The notes beneath the pieces were generated by a model. That model saw only the letters and a program-made list of their open reading frames with translations, was not told the DNA's origin and searched no databases. The translations under genes were made by a program, and so were the position numbers. This document shows positions 1 to 9,178 of a stretch of 64,000 bases of DNA, piece by piece; position 1 is the stretch's first letter; the number at the start of each line of letters is the position of its first letter. This DNA comes from Shewanella sp. ANA-3 (lineage in GTDB: Bacteria; Pseudomonadota; Gammaproteobacteria; Enterobacterales; Shewanellaceae): NCBI RefSeq assembly GCF_000203935.1, contig NC_008577.1, positions 3,224,001 to 3,288,000 on the forward strand, given 5' to 3'.

Positions 1-369
1 CGCCTCAGCCACCGCATCGGCCGCAGCCTGCATCACCTCAATATCGTCGGTGATCACCGTAGGTAGCATGGCCGTGGTGCCAAACTGGCGATGGGCCTGC
101 ATCATCAACCTTAAGGTTTCCAACGTCGGTACATGATTGAACATCAGGCCCCCACCGCCATTGACTTGCGTATCGATAAATCCCGCCACCAGCGTGCCAG
201 AGGTCAATCGGTAGTGTGGTTTATCCGCTGTCCACTCTGCCGATATTGTGGATTTAAGGCCGCAAATAATGCCATCCGACACCTCAATCGCGCAGTGCTC
301 TGTGAGATTGCCTTGAGTTAGCACCTTAGCGCCGTCGGCTATCAGCATAAAATCCGTATTAGGCTTCAT
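1..369 (-). CDS. agaA: N-acetylgalactosamine-6-phosphate deacetylase, N-terminal part
   Basis: This is the first 123 codons of an amidohydrolase-fold sugar-6-phosphate deacetylase; the rest lies beyond the left edge. The reading frame is open from an ATG at 369 to base 1. It shows the NagA-family start of the TIM barrel, GFIDTQVNGGGG, followed by a helix and the strand FGTTAMLPTVITDD, which in NagA carries the early substrate-side residues. The ATG overlaps the last codons of agaK by 11 bp, so the two are probably translationally coupled. From the operon I infer that it deacetylates GalNAc-6-phosphate made by AgaK, giving GalN-6-phosphate for AgaS. A Shewanella AgaA of this second type (AgaA-II) has been characterised; that this is the same variant is inference from context. 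Confidence 0.85.
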   Translation of the reverse strand, partial: MKPNTDFMLIADGAKVLTQGNLTEHCAIEVSDGIICGLKSTISAEWTADKPHYRLTSGTLVAGFIDTQVNGGGGLMFNHVPTLETLRLMMQAHRQFGTTAMLPTVITDDIEVMQAAADAVAEA

Positions 370-1285
370 AGCTTATCCCCGCATCGAGCCCGTGACCGAG
401 CAAAGCCGCGCCGCGCACGCCACTGGCCGAACCAAAGTCGGCCAATTTAAATTGCGGCAACGTCACGCCATCAAAAAGATGGGCCTTGGTCGCTTGGGGT
501 AAGGCAGCGAGAATTTCCTCCACCTCGGATAATCCGCCGCCCAACACGATAATATCTGGGTCCATCGCCAGCACTAATGAAGCCATTAAGCTGCCGAGAA
601 TATCCATATAAGTATCAAAGGTTTTGATGGCGAGCGGGTCGTTGCACCGAAGTGCATTCAGCCATGCAAAGGTATCGGCCGTTTGCCCCGCGATATCTTG
701 GTAGAGTCTGCCAAGTCCAGTGCCTGACACATAGGTTTCGGCGCAGCCCTCAAGCCCGCAGCCACAGACATAGAGCGGCAGTTGATGTCGACAGGCAACA
801 TTGGCGCTCACGCCTTGATGACCAAACTCTCCGGCGAGTCGGTTTGCACCAAGATACAACTTGCCATCGATACATAACCCCCCGCCAGTGCCCGTGCCGA
901 GAATCATCCCCAGTACGCGGGAGTAGCCCCTGCCTACTCCGAGTACCGCTTCGGAGAGGGCAAAACAGCGGCAATCATTACCGATTGCCACGGTCCGATT
1001 GAGCAACTGAGCAAGATCATGGGCAACACGGCGTTGATTAAGGCAAGGCACATTACTCGAAATCACAGTCCCGTCGGCTTTCACCACCCCGGGGAGCGCA
1101 ATCCCAACGGTACCGCGCTCACCACATTGCTGATCCGCCTTTTCGATTTGCTCGGCCAGCGTTGCCATAAAGGCACTGTAGTCCTGCCCAGGAGTACTTA
1201 AACGCCACTTATCCTGTAGCGCTAATTGAGTATCAAAAATCGCTAACTCAATCTTTGTTCCACCTATATCTAAACCGTAATACAT
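359..1285 (-). CDS. agaK: N-acetylgalactosamine kinase, ROK family
   Basis: A 308-residue sugar kinase of the ROK family. The N-terminal phosphate-binding loop DIGGTKIE is at about residues 6-13, the catalytic aspartate sits in GND (residues 102-104), the second phosphate loop is GTGTGGG near 130-136, and the zinc-binding ROK signature has a histidine at about 156 and the cysteine cluster CGCGLEGC at 174-181. ROK enzymes phosphorylate hexoses or N-acetylhexosamines at O6. Its position between agaS and agaA points to GalNAc imported without phosphorylation and phosphorylated in the cytoplasm, the known Shewanella route replacing the E. coli PTS. An SD-like AAGGGC precedes the ATG. NagK or glucokinase activity cannot be excluded from sequence alone. 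Confidence 0.88.
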   Translation of the reverse strand: MYYGLDIGGTKIELAIFDTQLALQDKWRLSTPGQDYSAFMATLAEQIEKADQQCGERGTVGIALPGVVKADGTVISSNVPCLNQRRVAHDLAQLLNRTVAIGNDCRCFALSEAVLGVGRGYSRVLGMILGTGTGGGLCIDGKLYLGANRLAGEFGHQGVSANVACRHQLPLYVCGCGLEGCAETYVSGTGLGRLYQDIAGQTADTFAWLNALRCNDPLAIKTFDTYMDILGSLMASLVLAMDPDIIVLGGGLSEVEEILAALPQATKAHLFDGVTLPQFKLADFGSASGVRGAALLGHGLDAGISYEA

Positions 1286-1305
1286 GCCCTTGCCCTTATT
1301 TATAT

Positions 1306-2466
1306 TTATTTTACAAAGGGATATACATTGACACCCTGCACAACTCGATTAACTTGCCCCGTAGGACAAGGATTATCTGGCGATACTTTAAGTTGAATCG
1401 CTTTATAGATGGCTAGGATTTGACACCACAAAATAAAGGGTAATCCCAACCAGACTTCGTTAAGGCCACTGCTGCCAGTTAACAGTTCTTCGGAGAGCGT
1501 CAAGACAGATAATGCTTGATTATCTCGCTTAAGCTCTTGAATTAAATCGTTATCATATTGACGAGTATAGGGATCCGACGACATCATCACTAGCACTTGC
1601 GTATGACTATCGACTAAAGATTTTGGCCCGTGGCGAAACCCGAGCGGGCTCTCAAAGGCACTCACCACTTGCCCAGCGGTGAGTTCAAGGTACTTAAGCG
1701 CCGCCTCTTGGGCGATGGCCTTAAGTGGCCCGCCACCGAGGAAAACCACCCGCTTGCTGGGCTGCTCGGATTGCAGACGGATGTCAGCTAACCGCTCAGT
1801 TAAGATGTGCTCGGCCATCTCGATGCATTGCATCAATGCCTGAGAGTTTGGCGCAAAAATCAGTAATGTCGCCAAGTACATACAGGTAAAGCTGCTGGTC
1901 ATGGCAAAACTCACGTCGTGGGTTTCATCGGGCAACTTATACAAGTAGCAGTGGGATTTGTCGGCGCAATAGTTGGCGAGCTTTCCCTGACCATTACAGG
2001 TGATCGCCAGATGGTAACAATCATCGACCAATTGCTCTGCCAGTTCGACCGCCGCCATACTCTCGGGGCTGTTTCCCGAGCGGCCGTAGGAAATCAGCAG
2101 CGTGGGAATATTGCCTCGCAGATACAGCTCTGGGTGACTCACAATATCCGTGGTGCTGATGGCTTCGACTTGTTGGGTTGCCAAAGGTAAATGCTGCTGA
2201 ATATGGGCCGCGAGCACATCACCTATATAGGCCGACGTCCCAGCTCCTGTCAGGATAATCCTTAACTGCGGCTTTGCCAGAATCGGCGTTAACCAAGCTG
2301 CAATAGTGCGATTATCACTGTGCTGCTCGCTCACTTTGCGCCACATTTTCGGCTGCTGGCTGATTTCCTTCGCCGTCCAAAAGGCGCCATATTGGGTTAA
2401 TTGCTCTGCACTCAATAACAGGTTGCTATCTTCATGTTCGAATGGAGAAAGAGGACTGGTTAACAT
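1306..2466 (-). CDS. agaS: Galactosamine-6-phosphate deaminase/isomerase, SIS family
   Basis: A 386-residue protein with two SIS (sugar isomerase) domains. The first has ILTGAGTSAYIGDVLA and, after it, LLISYGRSGNSPESMAAVELA, the phosphosugar-binding serine loop. The second carries the VFLGGGPLKAIAQEAALKYLEL helix and the ESPLGFRHGPKSLV segment typical of the AgaS/GlmS isomerase group. AgaS converts GalN-6-phosphate to tagatose-6-phosphate plus ammonia. It sits 8 bp after agaZ and 21 bp before agaK. I chose the ATG at 2466 rather than the TTG one codon upstream; the SD-like GGGA fits either. Length is normal for the family. Confidence 0.9.
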   Translation of the reverse strand: MLTSPLSPFEHEDSNLLLSAEQLTQYGAFWTAKEISQQPKMWRKVSEQHSDNRTIAAWLTPILAKPQLRIILTGAGTSAYIGDVLAAHIQQHLPLATQQVEAISTTDIVSHPELYLRGNIPTLLISYGRSGNSPESMAAVELAEQLVDDCYHLAITCNGQGKLANYCADKSHCYLYKLPDETHDVSFAMTSSFTCMYLATLLIFAPNSQALMQCIEMAEHILTERLADIRLQSEQPSKRVVFLGGGPLKAIAQEAALKYLELTAGQVVSAFESPLGFRHGPKSLVDSHTQVLVMMSSDPYTRQYDNDLIQELKRDNQALSVLTLSEELLTGSSGLNEVWLGLPFILWCQILAIYKAIQLKVSPDNPCPTGQVNRVVQGVNVYPFVK

Positions 2467-2473
2467 CAAAATA

Positions 2474-3760
2474 TCATCCCTTTAAAGGTGATTGCATCAC
2501 AGGAAGCTGGCAGGCATTGGCGTAATCGGCCAATACTTCGGTAATTTTATGCAGCACGAGTTCACGGGCCGTGGGCTTAAGTTCCCCCGCCAACACCGCC
2601 GTATATTGGTTCGGTAAATACTGGCTGATCAGCGGTAGAGGAATGCTCTGGGCTAAGTTGCTCAATAGCTGTTCGACCTTGTTTTGCAGACTCGGCCAGT
2701 AGTAACGCACTCGGTCACTAAAGCTAAAGCCCAGTTGCCACTTTAATGCCTCGTTGTCGGCATAAAACCCTTGCCAATACTTAGGGTTATCTCGCATCAA
2801 TTCAAAACAGCTTTGACGCAAATCCGAGCATTGTTCAGGCTGGCACAGCACATTTTCGATATGGGACAGGGCAAACAAGGCTTCCCGCAGAGCGAAAGTA
2901 AGCTGTGGGCCCACTTTTAAAATCGCGAAATGCTGCTGCACTAAGGCTTGATACCCCATGCTGAGCTGATAATCGGTCGAATGCGCCTCAAACACTAATC
3001 TGGGATAACCGCGAATAAACTCGCTTTGGGCATGGGTCGCCTCGGGTTCAAACAAATGCACTTGGCTGTTATCAAACTCCACCCCAGGCTGAACGACGAC
3101 CGCAATCACCTTTTGCCACACCTCCTCACCCAGCCCTGCCGCAGCAAAGGCGTCGCGGTGGCAATTTAAGGTATGTTCTATGGCACTGACGGGCGTGACC
3201 GCCAGTTCGGCCTCCATTTCACTCACACCGCCGGGCGCGGGCACTTCGGTGCCTATCACATAACAGAGTGCTTGCTCGGGCGCACGGTGGGCTTCGGCCA
3301 CCGCACAGAGCCGCGCCGCACGTGCAGCTATGAGTTCATCCGCTAAGGGAAGCACATCACCGCCGCAGGCCATACTAGTGTCGAGGTGGATTTTGGTAAA
3401 TCCCGCCTTAACATATTCGGCGATAAGGTCTTCGGCTAATTGCATCGCCTCTTCGGCGGCTTGCTGGCACCAAACGACGGGGCCTAAGTGATCGCCACCA
3501 AAGAGTAACTGCGACGGATTAAGGCCAAGTTCAACGGTCATTTGAGTGACGAAGTCGATGAAATCCTGTGGTTTCATCCCGGTATAACCGCCAAACTGAT
3601 TCACTTGGTTGGCAGTCGCCTCGATAAGTAGGGGCGTGCCATTCGCCTTTGCCTGCAAGAGCGCCGCCTGTAACACCAAGGGCTGGGCCGAGCAGACGGC
3701 AAAAATGCCCGCCTGCTGACCTGCTTTATTGGCGTCAATGATAGTTTGAATCACTGACAT
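2474..3760 (-). CDS. agaZ: Tagatose-6-phosphate pathway protein AgaZ/KbaZ/GatZ family
   Basis: A 428-residue member of the GatZ/KbaZ family, with the family start AGIFAVCSAQPLVLQAAL, the GGDHLGP motif, the HLDTSMAC segment and YVIGTEVPAPGG. In E. coli these proteins are the non-catalytic partner of the class II aldolase KbaY/GatY; comparative work on GalNAc regulons has instead proposed a tagatose-6-phosphate kinase role for AgaZ. No KbaY-type class II aldolase is visible in this window, so the partner or next enzyme must be elsewhere. It lies 5 bp downstream of agaO and 4-8 bp upstream of agaS in the same operon. ATG is preceded by a GGGG-rich SD. Confidence 0.87.
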   Translation of the reverse strand: MSVIQTIIDANKAGQQAGIFAVCSAQPLVLQAALLQAKANGTPLLIEATANQVNQFGGYTGMKPQDFIDFVTQMTVELGLNPSQLLFGGDHLGPVVWCQQAAEEAMQLAEDLIAEYVKAGFTKIHLDTSMACGGDVLPLADELIAARAARLCAVAEAHRAPEQALCYVIGTEVPAPGGVSEMEAELAVTPVSAIEHTLNCHRDAFAAAGLGEEVWQKVIAVVVQPGVEFDNSQVHLFEPEATHAQSEFIRGYPRLVFEAHSTDYQLSMGYQALVQQHFAILKVGPQLTFALREALFALSHIENVLCQPEQCSDLRQSCFELMRDNPKYWQGFYADNEALKWQLGFSFSDRVRYYWPSLQNKVEQLLSNLAQSIPLPLISQYLPNQYTAVLAGELKPTARELVLHKITEVLADYANACQLPVMQSPLKG

Positions 3761-3765
3761 AGCGC

Positions 3766-5136
3766 TTACCCCACAATGCCGAGGGGTTTCGCGGTTTGCC
3801 AGACGCCACGGGTAAAGTCTGGGAAGTCCTTGGAGTTACCACGGTCACCGACTGAGGCCACCGACAAGGGGAAAACCGCCGACCAAGCCGCGCCGTCGTA
3901 CACATCCTGATCCAGTGCCTCGCCATTACGCAGGCAGTAAATCATCCGCCAGCACATCAAGAAGTCCATGCCACCGTGGCCGCCATTCTCCTCCGCCTCT
4001 TTGCCCATACGGGTCCACAGAGGGTGGTCATATTTGGCGTACCATGAGTCCATGTTTTCATCCCACTCGTGATAACTACCAGAGCCACCGTTTTCCAGTG
4101 CGATACGATTAGGGAAACCTGCAAACACACCATTTGTCCCTTGGATCAGGTTGTGGCGGCTGTAAGGACGAGGCGTGGTCGTATCATGCTGCACCATGAT
4201 GCTGCGACCTTTTACCGTCTTAATCAGACTGGTGTTCATGTCGCCACCAATGTACTTGAGTTGGTTACGTTGATGATCCGCGGGGAACTCACGTTTGGCG
4301 TAGGCAGCGCGACCTAATGAAGGAGAGCTCACAGAGGTTAAATAGTCTAAACGGTCGCCGCGGTTGATATTCATATACTGGGCGACGGGGCCTAAACCAT
4401 GGGTTGGATAGAGGTTACCATTGTATTTTGCATGGTAAGCCGTACGCCAAGAGCCTGTTTTACGGTCGATTTCCTTCATTTGCCAGCGCAGTTCGTGAAT
4501 ATAGGCCGCCTCACCGTGGAGCAGTTCACCAAACAGCCCTTGGCGCACCATGTTGAGCACCATCAGCTCATCACGGCCGTAACAGACGTTTTCCATCATC
4601 ATGCAGTTACGTTGGGTCAGCTCGGCGGTATCCACCAGATCCCACAGCTCTTCAATCGTGCCCGCCATCGGGACTTCGACGAAGGCATGCTTGCCCGCTA
4701 ACATGGCTTCTTTCGCCATGGGGTGATGCCAGGCCCATGGTGTGGCAATCACGACGATATCGACATCATCACGGTTTAACAGATCGCGGTACGCATGGTC
4801 GCCCTTGCTAAAATAAGCAGGTTTATCACGTCCATATTCGTTAATGGCTTTTTCAGCGCGGGCCAGCACTAAGGTATCGGTATCACAGATGGCGGTAATG
4901 CGGGCGCCTTCGATACGGCTGAAATGGTGCACAAACCCGATGCCGCGCTCACCCACCCCGATTAACCCTACTCGAACCTCATCCATTTTGGGCACGACCA
5001 GCCCCATTACAGATTTACCCGCAGCCTTAGGTGTTGTGCCTGTTGCACGTTCACTGCTGGCACAGGCCGCCAGGGCCGTTGCCGCAGCGGTTACCATAGA
5101 AGCCTTTAAAAACGAACGACGATCAAAACCCGACAT
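3766..5136 (-). CDS. agaO: GH109 NAD-dependent alpha-N-acetylgalactosaminidase, Tat-exported
   Basis: A 456-residue oxidoreductase-fold glycosidase. It begins with a twin-arginine signal (DRRSFLKA, residues 5-12), a hydrophobic stretch and a lipobox-like LAAC ending at Cys25, so it is probably Tat-exported with its cofactor already bound. A Rossmann glycine loop GLIGVGERG is at about 57-65. GH109 enzymes use NAD in a transient oxidation to release terminal alpha-GalNAc; members have been described in Shewanella. In this operon it would free GalNAc from glycans before uptake. SD GGGGA lies 7 bp before the ATG; 12 bp separates it from agaR. The lipoprotein assignment is less certain than Tat export. 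Confidence 0.88.
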   Translation of the reverse strand: MSGFDRRSFLKASMVTAAATALAACASSERATGTTPKAAGKSVMGLVVPKMDEVRVGLIGVGERGIGFVHHFSRIEGARITAICDTDTLVLARAEKAINEYGRDKPAYFSKGDHAYRDLLNRDDVDIVVIATPWAWHHPMAKEAMLAGKHAFVEVPMAGTIEELWDLVDTAELTQRNCMMMENVCYGRDELMVLNMVRQGLFGELLHGEAAYIHELRWQMKEIDRKTGSWRTAYHAKYNGNLYPTHGLGPVAQYMNINRGDRLDYLTSVSSPSLGRAAYAKREFPADHQRNQLKYIGGDMNTSLIKTVKGRSIMVQHDTTTPRPYSRHNLIQGTNGVFAGFPNRIALENGGSGSYHEWDENMDSWYAKYDHPLWTRMGKEAEENGGHGGMDFLMCWRMIYCLRNGEALDQDVYDGAAWSAVFPLSVASVGDRGNSKDFPDFTRGVWQTAKPLGIVG

Positions 5137-5148
5137 AGTAATTCCCCG

Positions 5149-5934
5149 TTATAAATTAGCTTTCTCAATGAGGTGTAGTTGCACACCTTGTTTAGTTAAT
5201 TCATCAACATAGCGCTCTGGGATCCCGGTATCTGTCACTAGGCGCGTAATACGGCGACTGCTGCAAATAACGTGGAATGCTTGTTGATCAAACTTTGATG
5301 AGTCAGTCACAACGATAATTTCACTCGCTATCTCACACATCATTCGGTTGAGGCTGGCCTCTTTTTCAAAGTGAGTGGTTAATCCCACCCGCAAATCGAA
5401 ACCATCTACCCCTAAAATCAACTTGTTAAAGTTGTAATCCCGCAGGCTGTTCTCGGCGATATTGCCGTAGAACGACAGGGATTTTTTACGTAACAGGCCG
5501 CCGGTTAACATCACCTCGACTTCATCGGCCTTAGCCAATTCGGTGGCGATATTCAGGCCGTTGGTCATCACGATCAGATCCTTATGCTCCATCAGGTTCG
5601 CCGCCACCTGTTGGGTGGTCGTCCCCGAGTCGAGCAATAAGCGATCGCCGTTTTGCACCAAGGCCGCTGCCGCCTTACCTAACTCTTGCTTTAAGGCCGA
5701 ATGGCAACTGCCCTTCTCCTTGAGTGATAACTCCCGGATCAACTCACTGTTGACCATAGCGCCGCCGCGGGAGCGCACCAGTAACTGCTTCTGATCCAAC
5801 ATGGCTAAATCGCTGCGGATCGTGACTTCAGATACCCCAAAGTGTTCTGCGAGTTTGGCAACAGAGACCTTTCCCTGTAACTGTGTCATTCGCACAATTT
5901 CCTGCTGCCTTTCTATCGTGTTCAAAGTACTCAC
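5149..5934 (-). CDS. agaR: AgaR, DeoR-family repressor of the GalNAc regulon
   Basis: A DeoR-family repressor with an N-terminal winged helix (QQEIVRMTQLQGKVSVAKLAEHFGVSEVTIRSDLAML) and a C-terminal sugar-phosphate sensor domain containing LLLDSGTTTQQVA and VMTNGLNIATELA. I prefer a GTG start at 5934 because GGAGAA lies just upstream with good spacing; an ATG at 5946 would add four residues. It is the first gene of agaR-O-Z-S-K-A. CTTTC-type boxes lie upstream of it and of the divergent receptor gene, so autoregulation is likely. The effector is expected to be an amino-sugar phosphate of the pathway. Confidence 0.87.
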   Translation of the reverse strand: MSTLNTIERQQEIVRMTQLQGKVSVAKLAEHFGVSEVTIRSDLAMLDQKQLLVRSRGGAMVNSELIRELSLKEKGSCHSALKQELGKAAAALVQNGDRLLLDSGTTTQQVAANLMEHKDLIVMTNGLNIATELAKADEVEVMLTGGLLRKKSLSFYGNIAENSLRDYNFNKLILGVDGFDLRVGLTTHFEKEASLNRMMCEIASEIIVVTDSSKFDQQAFHVICSSRRITRLVTDTGIPERYVDELTKQGVQLHLIEKANL

Positions 5935-5946
5935 AAGCTTCTCCAT

Positions 5947-6268
5947 TCTTTCGATTAACTATCGATTGAAAGGTAACACGCCAAGAGCAACCTTCAAACA
6001 CTTTCGAAATCACTTTTCGTCATCGCAAAAACAAACAACGAAATTAACAATAACTTACGCATATTTAGCTTCATTTTTTGCCATAAGTTGATTTTCATCA
6101 TGCATGAATGTGAAACTTTTTGAAAGTATTTTTACATTTTTTTATTGATCGATTACAGAATTTAACGCTATAAATAAGACTTCGAAAGGTTTGCGCAGTT
6201 TCTTTCGCTTTCGAAATTGTATTAAAAGACACGGCAATGACCGTGCATCACACTCATGCGGGGATACT
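5947..6268. promoter_or_regulatory. Divergent aga control region with repeated AgaR boxes (CTTTC)
   Basis: The spacer between agaR and the receptor gene has seven copies of the published AgaR core CTTTC or its complement: 5948-5952, 5968-5972 (complement), 6001-6005, 6122-6126 (complement), 6184-6188 (complement), 6202-6206 and 6208-6212. The last two are in tandem 6 bp apart. A rightward promoter can be read as TTGATC (6145-6150), 18 bp, TATAAA (6169-6174), which puts the three copies at 6184-6212 just downstream of the start point, where a bound repressor would block transcription. The core sequence is known; site use here is inference. Confidence 0.7.
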
Positions 6269-9124
6269 ATGAAACTCTTAACCACCAAGCCTGCCGCGAT
6301 TGCCCTAGCTATCGCAGCGGCTCTGACAGCAACTCACAGCGCTGCCAATGAAATACCAGCAGAGCAACAAACCAAAACGAAAGAGCAAGTTCAAGCGAAG
6401 GATACTGCGCAAGCCCAGGATGCCGAGGTCGAACGCATTCAGGTAACAGGGATCAGAAACAGTATTAAGGAAGGGATGTTCCTAAAGCAGAATGCCGTGA
6501 GCGTGGTCGACCTTGTGGTCGCCGATGACATTGGTAAATTTCCAGATGAAAACTTAGCCGAGGCGCTACAGCGCATTCCCGGGGTGACCATTACCCGTAA
6601 CGGCGGCGAAGGACAAAATATTCTGGTTCGTGGCCTTGGCGATGGTTATAACGTCACCACTCTTAATGGCCGTAAACTAGCCTCAGAAAATGCGGGCCGA
6701 GACTTTAACTTCGACACCATCGCCTCTGAGCTGGTGAATGTGCTGGCGGTGTATAAGTCACCCGAAGCCAGACTGACCGAAGGTGGCATTGGCGCTATCG
6801 TCGATATCCAAACCCGTAAACCGCTGGATTTAGAAGGCCGTACCATTCAAGCCTCCGCTAAGGGTATTTACGAATCCCGTACCGAGGACATTCATCCCCA
6901 CGCTTCACTGATCATTGGTGATAAGACGGATGACGATAGTTTTGGCGCGCTGGTCTCGGCGGTATATTCCCGTAAAACCCTGCGGGCAGATACCTATTCG
7001 GCCGAAGGTTTCTTCGATGAAGATGAAGGCTGGGGCGTCGACAGTGCCGGGGTGCCAGTCGATACCAACAATAACGGCGTGATCGACCCAGGTGAGATTT
7101 ATGCCTCTAAGATCCCAAGCTATATGTATTTTGCAAACGCCCAAGACGTGCGTGAACGCGTAGGTGGCACACTCGCCCTACAATGGCGCCCACTGGATAA
7201 TCTCGACATCAACTTCGACGGTCTCTATTCGCGCTACAATACCGATGGCCATAAATACCAAATCGGCTTCGTGAACTACGACGAAGAATGGACGCCGGGC
7301 ACACCGCTATTTACCGACGCCATATTTGACGATCAGGGTCGTGTGGTGAGCATGAACCAAACGGGCGATAACACTATGGTTGAATTGCTCAACCTCAGTA
7401 CCCCAAGAAAAACCGATACCTACCAAATGGGCCTTAAGGCCGACTGGTATGTCATGCCCAATTGGTCGATTACCGCCGATGTCGCCTACTCCGCCGCGCA
7501 AAATGCCAATAATGGCGATAACCGCTTCGTGGTGGCCCGTGGCTTTGTCGACGGCATCGACATCGATTACACCCGTGGCAATATGCTGCCCGATGTAGTG
7601 ATAAGCCCAGGCCTGAGCGCCGATCAAAAATACGGCGCCCACTATAGCCGTAACAGTGGCGTCGATGTGGACGATAAAATTACCGACATTAAACTGATTA
7701 GCCAATACATCCCCGATGAAGGCATCATCAGCAAGGTCGATTTTGGCGTCAATTACGTCAAGCAAGTGAAAAAGCAGACCGAATTTGCTTCCGCTAACTC
7801 CAGTCAATTCAGTCGAGGTGGCTATTACCTCACCCGCGACGGTTATACCTTCGATAACAGCACTGTCTTTACCCAGGGTGAATTTGAACTGTTCCAAATT
7901 CCTTCGAGCGTATTTGTGCCGGCCAACTTCGATAACTTCCTCGATGGTGAAAACAGTATCTCCCCAGAGCCTTGGCCAAGCTTCGACTACGACAAACTGC
8001 TTGAATACTACCGCAGCATTAACCAAGAAGCGGCGGATAAGAGCATTGTCGCTAGCCTCAATAAGGCGGGGAGCTATGAAGTCACCGAGGCTGTGACCTC
8101 CGCCTATGTGCAGGTGAATATCGAAGAGGAAATTTTCGATCTGCCTTATATGTTGAACTTAGGCCTCAGAGCTAGCCAGACCAAAGTCACCTCCGACGGT
8201 TATGCCTATGATTTGGCGAAGGTTGAATTAGACAGTGCCGGCCAACCCACCAACAACGATTGGAAAAACGTCGTCCAAGCCAGTTACGACGATAGCTATA
8301 CCAATGTGTTGCCGAGCATGAACTTTAAGCTCAATCTGCAGGATGACTTGCTGCTTCGTGTCTCCGCCGCCGAAGTGTTAAGCCGTCCGTCACTGTATGC
8401 ACTGCGTGTGTGGGCTGCACCGAGTTTCACGACCCGTGAGAATGGTTTACCGACACTGACACGCGGTAACCCGAGCGTCGCCCCCGAAAAGGCGCGCCAA
8501 GGGGATATCTCCCTCGAATGGTATTTCCACGAGAGTAGCTCACTGAGCGGTGCCATCTTTATCAAAGATATTGAATCCTTTATCACCGACGAAAAAGGGC
8601 CTCAAATGGTTGAAGGGACTGAATATTATGTCACTCAACCCGTATCGGGTAAGTACGGTGCCAAAGTGCAAGGGGTGGAAGCCGCATGGCAACAATCCCT
8701 CGACGAATACCTGCCAGAACCCTTTAATGGTCTAGGTTTCCAGCTGAACTACACCTATGTGGACAGCAGCTACGATGATCCCGAAATCGATGCGAAAGGC
8801 TTACCCTTTAAGGGCATGTCGAAAAACTCTTACAACGCCGTCCTTTACTATGAGCAATACGGCCTGCAGGCTAGGGTTGCCTATAACTGGCGCAGTAAGT
8901 TCCTCGTCGATCCCGAAGCTTGGGGTGGTCCAGCTTGGATCCAAGACTACGGCCAGCTCGATGCTAGCGCGAGTTATGATATTTTCGAAAATGTGTCGAT
9001 TTTCGCCGAGGCTTCTAACCTGACCAATAACCGCTATTCAGGTTATGTGAAGTATGAAGACCAAGTGAATTACCTTGAGCGTTTTGGCACCCAAATCGCC
9101 CTCGGGATCCGCGGCAGTTTCTAA
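6269..9124 (+). CDS. omp_aga: TonB-dependent receptor of the GalNAc regulon
   Basis: A 951-residue outer-membrane receptor. The ATG at 6269 begins a clean signal peptide (KLLTTKPAAIALAIAAALTATHSAAN) and has GGGGAT upstream; the upstream ATG at 6191 would add an arginine-rich non-signal stretch. After a charged linker come the TonB-box-like ERIQVTGIR and the plug (SVVDLVVADDIGKFPDENLAEALQ, then RIPGVTI and LVRGLGDGYNVTTLNGRKLA), followed by a large beta-barrel ending in a C-terminal phenylalanine, GIRGSF. This is the Shewanella/Caulobacter carbohydrate-receptor subtype. From its AgaR boxes I infer uptake of GalNAc-containing oligosaccharides. A terminator follows at once. Confidence 0.9.
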   Translation: MKLLTTKPAAIALAIAAALTATHSAANEIPAEQQTKTKEQVQAKDTAQAQDAEVERIQVTGIRNSIKEGMFLKQNAVSVVDLVVADDIGKFPDENLAEALQRIPGVTITRNGGEGQNILVRGLGDGYNVTTLNGRKLASENAGRDFNFDTIASELVNVLAVYKSPEARLTEGGIGAIVDIQTRKPLDLEGRTIQASAKGIYESRTEDIHPHASLIIGDKTDDDSFGALVSAVYSRKTLRADTYSAEGFFDEDEGWGVDSAGVPVDTNNNGVIDPGEIYASKIPSYMYFANAQDVRERVGGTLALQWRPLDNLDINFDGLYSRYNTDGHKYQIGFVNYDEEWTPGTPLFTDAIFDDQGRVVSMNQTGDNTMVELLNLSTPRKTDTYQMGLKADWYVMPNWSITADVAYSAAQNANNGDNRFVVARGFVDGIDIDYTRGNMLPDVVISPGLSADQKYGAHYSRNSGVDVDDKITDIKLISQYIPDEGIISKVDFGVNYVKQVKKQTEFASANSSQFSRGGYYLTRDGYTFDNSTVFTQGEFELFQIPSSVFVPANFDNFLDGENSISPEPWPSFDYDKLLEYYRSINQEAADKSIVASLNKAGSYEVTEAVTSAYVQVNIEEEIFDLPYMLNLGLRASQTKVTSDGYAYDLAKVELDSAGQPTNNDWKNVVQASYDDSYTNVLPSMNFKLNLQDDLLLRVSAAEVLSRPSLYALRVWAAPSFTTRENGLPTLTRGNPSVAPEKARQGDISLEWYFHESSSLSGAIFIKDIESFITDEKGPQMVEGTEYYVTQPVSGKYGAKVQGVEAAWQQSLDEYLPEPFNGLGFQLNYTYVDSSYDDPEIDAKGLPFKGMSKNSYNAVLYYEQYGLQARVAYNWRSKFLVDPEAWGGPAWIQDYGQLDASASYDIFENVSIFAEASNLTNNRYSGYVKYEDQVNYLERFGTQIALGIRGSF

Positions 9125-9150
9125 GCAAAATTCGTAAATTTAACAACAAT

Positions 9151-9178
9151 AAAGCCACTCAATGAGTGGCTTTATTTT
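9151..9178 (+). terminator. Bidirectional terminator between receptor and WYL regulator
   Basis: Arms AAAGCCACTCA (9151-9161) and TGAGTGGCTTT (9163-9173) form a hairpin followed by a T-rich tail. The hairpin overlaps the stop codon of the convergent WYL regulator and can serve both strands. Confidence 0.85.

Noticed and set aside
7307..8026. 239-codon minus-strand frame inside the TonB receptor gene
   Set aside because: Antisense shadow of a long coding region; no signal or start site.
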